A stretch of 6,210 bases of DNA, from positions 1-6,210 of the forward strand of contig JABIPD010000052.1 of assembly GCA_018698735.1 (NCBI GenBank). The letters run 5' to 3'. The DNA comes from Candidatus Jacksonbacteria bacterium (lineage in GTDB: Bacteria; Patescibacteriota; Patescibacteriia; UBA9629; GWA2-43-13). The position numbers were made by a program, and so were the translations under genes. The notes beneath the pieces were generated by a model. It saw nothing but the letters and a program-made list of their open reading frames with translations. It was not told the origin of the DNA and did no database searches. This document shows, one piece after another, positions 1 to 5,875 of this stretch (within the stretch, counting starts at the first letter, position 1; every line of letters starts with the position of its first letter).

Positions 1-219
1 AGAGACGAAGACTTAAAACAGCTCTTTGAGCAAATTGGCGAAATTGAATCTGCAACAGTTGTTATGGATAAATTTCAGCCAGACAGAAGCCGAGGATTCG
101 GATTTGTCGAAATGGCAAACGATGACGACGCTCAAAAAGCAGTCGATCAGCTTAATGGTTCTGATCTTGAAGGACGAGCAATCGTTGTAAACGAAGCTCG
201 ACCTAGAGAAGAAAGATAA
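1..219 (+). CDS. RRM-domain RNA-binding protein, 3' part
   Basis: This is the last 72 codons of a gene whose start lies before the window; the frame is open from base 1 and ends at TAA 217-219. The protein is a single RNA recognition motif. The RNP-1 octamer RGFGFVEM is at residues 31-38 of the visible part, with aromatic residues at the RNA-stacking positions. It follows the first helix (DLKQLFEQIGEI) and precedes the second helix (AQKAVDQLNG) and the last strand (AIVVNEARP). The RNP-2 strand, usually at the extreme N-terminus, is outside the window, so only about 10-15 residues are probably missing. Only a short charged tail (REER) follows the domain, as in the small single-RRM proteins of cyanobacteria and many uncultivated bacteria. 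It presumably binds single-stranded RNA in the cytoplasm; its target is unknown. A strong hairpin terminator follows within 25 nt. Family assignment is secure, specific role is not. Confidence 0.93.
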   Translation, partial: RDEDLKQLFEQIGEIESATVVMDKFQPDRSRGFGFVEMANDDDAQKAVDQLNGSDLEGRAIVVNEARPREER

Positions 220-242
220 GCTCTCGATACTACAGACTTCTA

Positions 243-269
243 AAAGACCCGCCTTTATGGCGGGTCTTT
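243..269 (+). terminator. Intrinsic terminator of the RRM gene, possibly bidirectional
   Basis: A perfect 11-bp inverted repeat (arms 243-253 AAAGACCCGCC and 259-269 GGCGGGTCTTT) encloses a 5-nt loop, TTTAT. It lies 23 nt after the RRM stop codon. On the plus strand the second arm ends in TCTTT followed by ATATT, a modest T-rich tract. On the minus strand the hairpin ends in TCTTTT, so it could also stop transcripts arriving from the leftward genes. Since the genes on its two sides converge, a bidirectional role is plausible. Confidence 0.85.
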
Positions 270-347
270 ATATTGCATAAAAAAATAGGAAAAGAAAAAC
301 CCCGCCGCGTATGTACTAGTTGTTGACAGCCAATACGAGGCTATCAT
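255..347 (-). pseudogene. Start of a second GC-island gene, apparently truncated
   Basis: On the minus strand an ATG at 347-345 is preceded, 4 nt away, by a strong AAGGAG (357-352). The first 16 codons (MIASYWLSTTSTYAAG) lie in GC-rich sequence like the adjacent 175-codon gene. The frame then enters the AT-rich flank at about 297-300, reads FFFSYFF, and passes through the RRM terminator hairpin before stopping at TAA 257-255, giving only 31 codons. The abrupt change in base composition inside the frame suggests that the 5' end of a longer foreign gene was joined to host DNA. I do not recognise the N-terminal peptide. Alternatives are a genuine tiny peptide with a hydrophobic C-terminal half, or a chance ATG after an SD-like sequence. 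The gene lies 65 nt after the stop of the larger island gene, on the same strand. Confidence 0.4.
324..346 (-). other. Hairpin at the start of the truncated island gene
   Basis: Arms 324-331 (TGACAGCC) and 339-346 (GGCTATCA) pair over 8 bp around a 7-nt loop. As minus-strand RNA the one imperfect pair is a G-U wobble, whereas on the plus strand it is an A-C mismatch, so the structure suits leftward transcription. It overlaps the last two bases of the ATG of the truncated gene. No T-run follows directly. It may be a coding-region accident or part of a leader structure. Confidence 0.3.
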
Positions 348-351
348 AGTA

Positions 352-357
352 CTCCTT
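352..357 (-). promoter_or_regulatory. Strong Shine-Dalgarno site of the truncated island gene
   Basis: The minus strand reads AAGGAG, then TACT, then ATG at 347-345. The 4-nt spacing is short but usable. The last four bases, GGAG, can pair with CTCC at 363-360 across a GTAA loop, a GNRA-type tetraloop, so the site might be partly masked in the RNA. The AT-rich genes of this window have no comparable site. Confidence 0.5.
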
Positions 358-412
358 ACGGAGGGGGTTAGAGGACGACTCTCATTTTCGAAACGCACTG
401 CATCGCGAACGG

Positions 413-940
413 TTAGCACATCGTAGTCCGCCTATCTCGAGGTCCAAGTCTCAGGGTCCACCATCCCGGCTCCTCAGCCGAAGACAATAGGTACCCCTGT
501 TTTGGAAGGGTTCTCGCCCAACCACGACGACCAGCACACATGAGCACACCATGTTCTTCGAGGAACATTTCAAATGCGCCATGCATTGCGTGATGCGTTC
601 CAGGGTGGTTCGGAATGAAAGAGGCATGCATCACCAGATGTTGTGGAAATTCATGCTCTCTGAGGAGGTAGACAGCTCCGACGATGGGGCTATCTTCCTG
701 GTGTCTGAAAAGCCTCCAATCTACCCCTCGTTCGAGGGCATGATCAGAAAACTTTTCAGCAATGCTCGCACCCGGCACTTTTGGCATTGCGCCGGGCTTG
801 TTGCCGACTTTGGCCGCAGTCTGGTCCAAAAGCGACTTCAGTTGTGTTAGACCCACTGGTGACAGAGGCAGGCCTGCACTCATCACTAAGGTCATTTCGA
901 GATCAGGTGCACCAGCCATTGGTGGCACATGCCTCTCCAT
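413..940 (-). CDS. Hypothetical 175-aa protein in GC-rich island, weakly GNAT-like
   Basis: I do not recognise this protein with confidence. The start at ATG 940-938 is supported by AGGAG at 951-947, 6 nt upstream; the stop is TAA 415-413. Residues 1-60 are rich in Pro, Ala and Gly and look poorly structured. Residues 60-168 have the strand-helix pattern of a GNAT-type acyltransferase: strand near 85-93 (PIVGAVYLL), strand 101-109 leading into helix 116-129 (MHGAFEMFLEEH), strand 131-135 (GVLMC), helix 138-147, Gly-Tyr 149-150 and a final strand 160-165. The usual acetyl-CoA loop (R/Q-x-x-G-x-G/A) is not evident; PNHPGTHH sits in its place, so activity is doubtful. GC content and codon choice differ from the neighbours: Arg uses AGG three times, plus CGG and CGT. 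It follows the kinase gene on the same strand by 63 nt. T7-like phages carry short GNAT-like virion genes, so a phage source is possible but unproven. Confidence 0.6.
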   Translation of the reverse strand: MERHVPPMAGAPDLEMTLVMSAGLPLSPVGLTQLKSLLDQTAAKVGNKPGAMPKVPGASIAEKFSDHALERGVDWRLFRHQEDSPIVGAVYLLREHEFPQHLVMHASFIPNHPGTHHAMHGAFEMFLEEHGVLMCAGRRGWARTLPKQGYLLSSAEEPGWWTLRLGPRDRRTTMC

Positions 941-946
941 GATGTA

Positions 947-951
947 CTCCT
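947..951 (-). promoter_or_regulatory. Strong Shine-Dalgarno site deciding the island gene start
   Basis: The minus strand reads AGGAG (951-947), TACATC, then ATG at 940-938. This selects the first methionine over later in-frame ATGs at codons 8, 16 and 20. GGAG can pair with CTCC at 963-960 across a 9-nt loop, similar in layout to the second island gene. Such a strong site contrasts with the AT-rich genes of the window. Confidence 0.6.
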
Positions 952-987
952 ATGTGATGGGAGCTGCTGACATGTTACACACATCAG

Positions 988-1020
988 CTTCTCAGGGCGA
1001 ACCTTATTCGCCGTGAGAAG
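988..1020 (-). terminator. Large hairpin spanning the kinase stop codon
   Basis: Arms 988-1001 and 1007-1020 are complementary over 14 bp with a single mismatch, closing a 5-nt loop (CCTTA on plus, TAAGG on minus). The kinase stop codon TAA (1006-1004) lies in the loop, so one arm encodes the kinase C-terminus (SSHGE). It is placed like a transcription terminator for the dedA-kor-kinase operon. However, neither strand has a T-run after the hairpin, so it may instead stabilise the mRNA 3' end, or be a remnant of a terminator whose T-run was lost where the GC-rich island begins. Confidence 0.5.
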
Positions 1021-2509
1021 AAATATGTGAGAACACAACTCTAAAAAGAGCCCCTTCACCTTCCTTGCTTTCTACACTTACTATACCTTTATGTTTTTCT
1101 ACTACCCACTTTACTATAGACAACCCAAGCCCAACACCGCCCTTACCTCTGTCTCGCGATTGGTCTACTTGATAAAATCTTTCAAAAATAAATAGTTTTT
1201 TTTCTTCTGGAATTCCTGCTCCAAAATCTTGAACTTCTAAAACAACTGCTTCGCCTACCTTAAACATCCTTACAATAATTTCCTTATTATTCTTACTGTA
1301 TTTTATTGCATTCGTCAAGAGATTCGTTAAAAGCCTATCAAACAAATCTATATTTGTATACATTTCAATTTTTTCAAATTCTACTACAACTGTCAAGTTT
1401 TTTTTCTTAGTAAGAGAGGCGAGGCGACGAATAACATCAAGTGCTATTTCTGTAACGTTTATATTTTTTTCAAATGGAAAAAGAGTATCTTCCGACACAG
1501 GAAGAGCAACAAGAGAAAGATCTGAGATAAGCCGTTCAATTCGATCTACTTCCTGGGCTATGCTCCCAAGCTCACTTGGGATATACTCATTATTATCTTG
1601 AATGTTTTCCAGAACAAGATTAATAATAGTAAGAGGGGTTCTTAACTCATGAGAAACATCTGCAAGCAGCTGTTCCTTTAAAGAAAGTGTTTCTTGTAAT
1701 TTTTCCGTCCTCTCCTTAACTTTATCTTCAAGTTCCTTATTTAAGGATAAAATTTTCCTCTCATATTTCCTAGCAGCTGTGATATCTCGAGCAACCCCTT
1801 GCATTCCAACGACTCTATTTTTATCTATAATAGGAACCGCACTTATATCCACAAAAAATATATCTCCACTTTTTGACACAACTTCAACTTGGTATCTTGT
1901 AGAGCTACTACTTTCTTGGTTAACACGTTTTTCAAACTCTTCTGTAGCGAGATTTCGATAGTCGCCTCGAATGAGCCCAAGTTCGCCAGCTGTCTTACCA
2001 ACGAGTTCTTTTTCTGAATATCCAAGTGTACGAAGAAATTTTTGGTTCACTGATGTAAATTTTCCGTCTAAATCTACGGTATAAATCCAATCATCTGCGT
2101 TTTCAAATATATGTTGATACAAAGACCCTGCAAGTATTTCGCCTAGCATCTTTCTTACAAAAAAAATATAATACGATTTCCCGTCTTCCCATCTAAATTT
2201 CGTAGCCTCATACTTTACTGAAATAACTTCTCCATCGTTTCTCTTAAAATCTGACTCTGTTTTAAAATATGCACCTTCTTTTATTAGTCCTTTTAATTTC
2301 GCCCATTTCTCTAATCGATATTTTATAAAGTCTGTTAACGGTTTTCCAACTACCTCCAAATGCGAAAACCCTAAAACATCTTCCACCTTCTCGTTTGCAA
2401 ATTTTACGGTATCGTCTTCGGCTCGAATAACAAAACACGCCACAGGAGCATGGCGTACTATTTCCTCAAACAAATTCACTTCTTTCTTTAGCTCGCGCTT
2501 GCGAATCAT
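1004..2509 (-). CDS. Soluble two-PAS sensor histidine kinase
   Basis: This 501-aa protein autophosphorylates on a histidine and passes the phosphate to a response regulator, which is not in this window. Order of parts: PAS domain about 14-118; second PAS about 130-248 ending in the typical ARDITAARKYE; a coiled-coil linker about 246-283; HisKA dimerisation domain with H-box DVSHELRTPL and phospho-acceptor His287; HATPase_c domain with N-box NLLTNAIKYS (Asn400), G1 DFGAGI 428-433, F-box IFERFYQVD 441-449 and G2 GGVGLGLSIVK 457-467. All catalytic boxes are intact. No membrane segment or signal peptide is visible, so it should sense a cytoplasmic cue; the PAS ligand or cofactor cannot be told. 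It starts 2 nt after the beta-subunit stop (TAG CT ATG) with only a distant AGGAA about 12 nt upstream, so its translation is probably coupled. Co-transcription with the oxidoreductase suggests a metabolic or redox signal, which is inference. Confidence 0.95.
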   Translation of the reverse strand: MIRKRELKKEVNLFEEIVRHAPVACFVIRAEDDTVKFANEKVEDVLGFSHLEVVGKPLTDFIKYRLEKWAKLKGLIKEGAYFKTESDFKRNDGEVISVKYEATKFRWEDGKSYYIFFVRKMLGEILAGSLYQHIFENADDWIYTVDLDGKFTSVNQKFLRTLGYSEKELVGKTAGELGLIRGDYRNLATEEFEKRVNQESSSSTRYQVEVVSKSGDIFFVDISAVPIIDKNRVVGMQGVARDITAARKYERKILSLNKELEDKVKERTEKLQETLSLKEQLLADVSHELRTPLTIINLVLENIQDNNEYIPSELGSIAQEVDRIERLISDLSLVALPVSEDTLFPFEKNINVTEIALDVIRRLASLTKKKNLTVVVEFEKIEMYTNIDLFDRLLTNLLTNAIKYSKNNKEIIVRMFKVGEAVVLEVQDFGAGIPEEKKLFIFERFYQVDQSRDRGKGGVGLGLSIVKWVVEKHKGIVSVESKEGEGALFRVVFSHISSHGE

Positions 2510-2511
2510 AG

Positions 2512-3393
2512 CTAACGAAATTCCTGGATAATAGTATCTAAATCACGTTCACCTTTTTTATACGCATGAGATTGTTCAACAAGTGTCTTTTCCTCGATCT
2601 GAGGGAATGAATATTCATACACCGGTCTTTCTTTTTCATAAAAAACACCAATCGGCAACTTCCCTTCATGCTCGAGAGCCTTGTTAAAAGCAGCTTGTTT
2701 ATCCGAAGCATCATGCCCGGCCTCTTCTAAATTATACACTCGCTCGCGGAAGTATTGATACGTATTTACTTTATTAAAGGTCACGCATGGCTGGAAGACA
2801 TCTATAAACGCCATCCCTCTAAACTGGATACCATTAATAATTTGCTGTGTCAACCCAGGAATGTCTCCAGAAAACCCTCGCGCAACATAACTCCCACCAG
2901 CTGCAATAGCAAGTGCGAGCGGATTTATTGGCTCATCTATTACGCCAGTTGGATTTGTTTTAGATTTTGCATGCAAATCCGAGGTTGGAGATGTCTGGCC
3001 AGTAGTTAAACCATACACTTGGTTGTTATGAACAATATACGTGATATTTGGGTTTGCTCGCAACGTGTGAATAAAATGATTCCCACCTTCGCCATAGCCG
3101 TCTCCATCGCCGCCTATTACAACAACCGGCATGTCATGATTCGCCATTCGCAAACCCATCGCAGTTGGTAAGGTTCTTCCGTGCAATGCATGTACACCAT
3201 AGGCATTCACAAAATTACACATATTACCCGAACACCCAATTCCAAACACCATCATTACTTGATGGGGTTGATAGCCTAATTTCACCAACGCCTGGCGCAA
3301 AGCAAGCCAAATAGAAAAATCTCCACAGCCTGGACACCAGGTCGGTTTAAGATCTGTAGCAAAATCATTAATTGTAGTCTTTTGCTCCGACAT
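2512..3393 (-). CDS. korB: 2-oxoacid:ferredoxin oxidoreductase, beta subunit
   Basis: This is the TPP- and iron-sulfur-binding subunit (293 aa, about the usual size) of the enzyme that converts a 2-oxoacid plus CoA into acyl-CoA, CO2 and reduced ferredoxin, or runs in reverse. Four cysteines, Cys20, Cys23 (WCPGCG), Cys54 (GIGCSGN) and Cys203 (FQPCVTFN), are spaced as expected for the single [4Fe-4S] cluster of two-subunit archaeal-type enzymes. The Mg-TPP site is GGDGDGYGEGGNHF (94-107) with Asn123-Asn124 in NNQVYGLTTGQTSPT. The fold is complete, with a C-terminal FPQIEEKTL tail. The start at ATG 3393-3391 lies 6 nt after the alpha-subunit stop, without a clear Shine-Dalgarno sequence, so translational coupling is likely. 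Substrate (2-oxoglutarate, pyruvate or broader) cannot be decided from these motifs; the symbol is the generic one. Family assignment is very secure. Confidence 0.96.
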   Translation of the reverse strand: MSEQKTTINDFATDLKPTWCPGCGDFSIWLALRQALVKLGYQPHQVMMVFGIGCSGNMCNFVNAYGVHALHGRTLPTAMGLRMANHDMPVVVIGGDGDGYGEGGNHFIHTLRANPNITYIVHNNQVYGLTTGQTSPTSDLHAKSKTNPTGVIDEPINPLALAIAAGGSYVARGFSGDIPGLTQQIINGIQFRGMAFIDVFQPCVTFNKVNTYQYFRERVYNLEEAGHDASDKQAAFNKALEHEGKLPIGVFYEKERPVYEYSFPQIEEKTLVEQSHAYKKGERDLDTIIQEFR

Positions 3394-3399
3394 ACCTAT

Positions 3400-5142
3400 C
3401 TATTTTAATACATTATTTACTTCTCTCATAATTTCCTCCGGCGTAAATGGCCTGCCATCCGACTTTCCTATAAGGTGATCTGCTTTTTCACCTGTCATCT
3501 CTCGAATTAATCCAGCACACTGTGCGGTAACGTTATTTTCCACCACAATAGTAGTTTTAGAAGTTTGCATTATTTTAGCAACATATTCGGATGGGAAAGG
3601 TGACACATAGACTAAATGAAGCACATTCGCCTTTATTCCCGTTTTCATAAGCAGCGCCAAGGAATCTAAAGCCGGGCCCTTCACACTTCCCCAACAAATA
3701 AGGGTAACCTCTGCACTTAATGGGCCATATACTCGAGGTACTGGAAGAGCCTGCTTTACATGCTCGAGTTTTCTTAAACGCTTATTATTTTGTTGATTCC
3801 TAGTGCTCGATTCTTCTCTGGAATATCCAAATTCATCGTGTTCGTCGCTATTAGCTAAAAACACCCCGCCTTCTTTTCCTGGAAGAGGGCGAGAAGATAT
3901 TCCGTCTTCAGTATCTAAATAACGCTTAAATCTTTCTGGGCCATTAAGCTCGTGGTCGGTTGCCCATTTTCCTCTATCGATCGTTACTTTTTCGTTATCG
4001 AATTCCGGAGTCATTGCGATACTTTCAGACAAAAACTTATCAGATAATATAATAACAGGAAGTTGATACTGATCTGCCAAATTAAAAGCATTCGCTGTTT
4101 CGTAAAAACATTCTTCCGGATCGCCAGGTGCCAGCACAACCCGAGGAAATTCCCCTTGCGAGGCATGTAAAACAAATCTTAAATCATCTTGCCCGCCCCA
4201 TGTTGGCAAACCAGTCGAAGGCCCAGGTCGCTGAGATTCTAGTACCACCAAGGGCGTTTCTACTATACCTGCCATACCAAGAGCTTCTACCATTAAACTA
4301 AACCCGCCGCCACTCGTGCCAGTCATTGCACGAACGCCACCCAAAGATGCTCCTATTGCTGTATTAATGGCAGCAATCTCGTCTTCTGTTTGTCGAACAA
4401 CCACCCCATGTTGTGGTCCGTATGCTGCCATAAAATCAAGCACCGAAGATGCAGGTGTCATTGGATACGCGCCATAATAATCTATTCCCGCTGCGAGTGC
4501 GCCAAGCGATAATGCCTCGTTTCCAGTTAACAACAACGAAGGCTCAGATTCTCGGCCAACAAGAGAATATTCATATTCTTTGTCCCAATGGTTTCTTACA
4601 TATTCAAATCCAGCCTTTGCTGCTTTTTGATTCAAAGCAACCACTTTTTCTCCTTTTCGAGAAAATATTTTCTCTATCACCGCATTCAAAACAGCTTCAT
4701 CTACCTTCACCAATGCACAACTCGCTCCAAGTGCTACGGTATTTTTCATTAAATCCATCTCAGCTGCTTCTATTGCAAGTCTTTTTATTGGAACAGAAAA
4801 AAAAGAAACAAATGAAACATTATACTCTGCTTCATCTATTTCGAATTGTTCGCCATCGTATAAAATAATTCCACCTGGTGACATTTCAGAAATATGCAAA
4901 TCGATGGTTTCTTTATTTAAAGCAACCAATAATTCAACCCGCTCGGTAGTAGATTTAATCGGCTGTTCGTCTGCAAACACATGATACGTGTTATGCCCCC
5001 CACGAATTAACGAAGGATATTCGGTATAACCATATACATTCAACCCTAAATGATGACACAATCGTGCCCACATTTCGCCAGTAACCTTTATTCCAGATCC
5101 GGCTTCGCCTCCTATTTTCCACGCAAGTGAGTTTGTGGCCAT
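3400..5142 (-). CDS. korA: 2-oxoacid:ferredoxin oxidoreductase, fused gamma-alpha subunit
   Basis: This 580-aa protein joins two subunits that are separate in four-subunit enzymes. The gamma-type domain spans about 1-185 and opens with GGEAGSGIK (11-19), followed by EYPSLIRGGHNTY (41-53). The alpha-type domain starts near 205 (GNEALSLGALAAG) and carries the YPMTPAS motif (226-232), a variant of the YPITP substrate/CoA signature. It continues with EDEIAAI (253-259), GTSGGGFSLM (275-284), RPGPSTGLPTWGGQDD (305-320) and SDEHDEFG (432-439). The C-terminal transketolase-like domain runs about 475-580. Together with the beta subunit it forms a complete cytoplasmic enzyme of the Sulfolobus-type two-subunit class; no separate delta ferredoxin subunit is present or needed. 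The start is ATG 5142-5140, 19 nt after the preceding stop, with no clear Shine-Dalgarno site. Met rather than Ile in YPMTP does not by itself identify the substrate. Confidence 0.96.
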   Translation of the reverse strand: MATNSLAWKIGGEAGSGIKVTGEMWARLCHHLGLNVYGYTEYPSLIRGGHNTYHVFADEQPIKSTTERVELLVALNKETIDLHISEMSPGGIILYDGEQFEIDEAEYNVSFVSFFSVPIKRLAIEAAEMDLMKNTVALGASCALVKVDEAVLNAVIEKIFSRKGEKVVALNQKAAKAGFEYVRNHWDKEYEYSLVGRESEPSLLLTGNEALSLGALAAGIDYYGAYPMTPASSVLDFMAAYGPQHGVVVRQTEDEIAAINTAIGASLGGVRAMTGTSGGGFSLMVEALGMAGIVETPLVVLESQRPGPSTGLPTWGGQDDLRFVLHASQGEFPRVVLAPGDPEECFYETANAFNLADQYQLPVIILSDKFLSESIAMTPEFDNEKVTIDRGKWATDHELNGPERFKRYLDTEDGISSRPLPGKEGGVFLANSDEHDEFGYSREESSTRNQQNNKRLRKLEHVKQALPVPRVYGPLSAEVTLICWGSVKGPALDSLALLMKTGIKANVLHLVYVSPFPSEYVAKIMQTSKTTIVVENNVTAQCAGLIREMTGEKADHLIGKSDGRPFTPEEIMREVNNVLK

Positions 5143-5161
5143 ACATTCTAACGAATCAATT

Positions 5162-5839
5162 CTATTTTACTGGAAGTGCCTCAACTATTTTCTTCCACCA
5201 ATCCTTCTTTCGAATAATAAGCACCAACACAATAATTACTACCAATCCTATCGCAAGAGCAAGTCCTTTCATTGAAAACTGATACTCTAATAATTTATCG
5301 CCAAAAAAATTCCATAAAAATGCTGCAGGAATCATCCCTATTAAACTTGCAAGAGCAAATTTGGAATATTTCATCCTCCCAAAGCCAGCAAAGTAGCTAA
5401 AAAAATCAAACGACGGATTTGGAAGAAGCCTTAAAGCTACTATCCCCCAAAATTCTATACTCTCTGGCACTCTTTTTTCGAGGTTTTCGAATTTATCAAG
5501 GGAATACACTTTTTTAAATAATGGCTTTCCAAAATACCTCCCAATCCAGAAGTTAATTGAATTCCCAAGTGTAAATCCAATCAACCCGTATAACATCCCT
5601 GCTTGCCAGCTAAATAAATTCGCGCCAATAAGCATAAACGGAGCAGCAGGAGTGGGCGCAAAAATAATTGGCAACAAGAGTATTCCTATATACACGATCG
5701 GCCCCCATACTCCCAACTCTTTCACAAACAATTCGATTCTATCAAACGGAATACCTATCTTGTTTCCCCATACCGATACCACAACGACGAATACAACAAT
5801 TATGATGGTTGTAAGATTCTGTCTTAGCTTATGAGACAT
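5162..5839 (-). CDS. VTT-domain (TVP38/TMEM64, DedA-type) membrane protein
   Basis: A 225-aa integral membrane protein. A hydrophobic segment lies at about 11-24, the VTT/SNARE-associated domain runs about 45-180, and a last hydrophobic helix spans about 191-209 before a basic tail (RKKDWWKK). Within the domain are two re-entrant-type stretches: PIIFAPTPAAPFMLIGANLF (57-76) with GLIGFTLGNSINFWIGRYFG (85-104), and RLLPNPSFDFFSYFAGFGRM (137-156), whose Arg, Pro and Asp-containing core is typical of the family. Family members are linked to lipid transport/scrambling, membrane homeostasis and proton-motive-force-dependent physiology; the substrate here is unknown. Its stop is 19 nt before the oxidoreductase alpha gene, so it is probably the first gene of that operon, though a functional link is not evident. 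An extended -10 element lies just upstream, and no Shine-Dalgarno site is seen, suggesting a near-leaderless start. Confidence 0.92.
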   Translation of the reverse strand: MSHKLRQNLTTIIIVVFVVVVSVWGNKIGIPFDRIELFVKELGVWGPIVYIGILLLPIIFAPTPAAPFMLIGANLFSWQAGMLYGLIGFTLGNSINFWIGRYFGKPLFKKVYSLDKFENLEKRVPESIEFWGIVALRLLPNPSFDFFSYFAGFGRMKYSKFALASLIGMIPAAFLWNFFGDKLLEYQFSMKGLALAIGLVVIIVLVLIIRKKDWWKKIVEALPVK

Positions 5840-5844
5840 ATCAG

Positions 5845-5859
5845 TATACTAGTATATCA
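5845..5859 (-). promoter_or_regulatory. Extended -10 promoter overlapping a 12-bp palindrome
   Basis: The minus strand has TGATATACT (5859-5851), an extended -10 element (TG-N-TATACT). It ends 11 nt before the dedA ATG, so transcription would begin about 3-5 nt before the start codon. No TTGACA-like -35 sequence is at the right distance, which extended -10 promoters tolerate. The hexamer is half of a perfect palindrome, TATACTAGTATA (5845-5856), which could be a repressor site or simply a coincidence in AT-rich DNA. It would drive the dedA-korA-korB-kinase run. Confidence 0.5.
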
Positions 5860-5875
5860 CACCATATTTAGCGAG

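Noticed and set aside
297..363. Possible group I intron core on the minus strand (UCAAC-ACUAG followed by GCGGCGGGG)
   Set aside because: The likeness to the conserved R segment is only a few bases; no matching P, Q and S segments or exon context were found.
551..1016. Two plus-strand frames (551-850 and 762-1016) in the GC-rich island
   Set aside because: They overlap the minus-strand 175-codon gene, lack a ribosome-binding site as good as AGGAG at 947-951, and their products show no domain-like pattern.
4449..4868. A 139-codon plus-strand frame inside the gamma-alpha subunit gene
   Set aside because: It is antisense to a strongly conserved protein and its product is low-complexity (Leu-, Ser- and Lys-rich).
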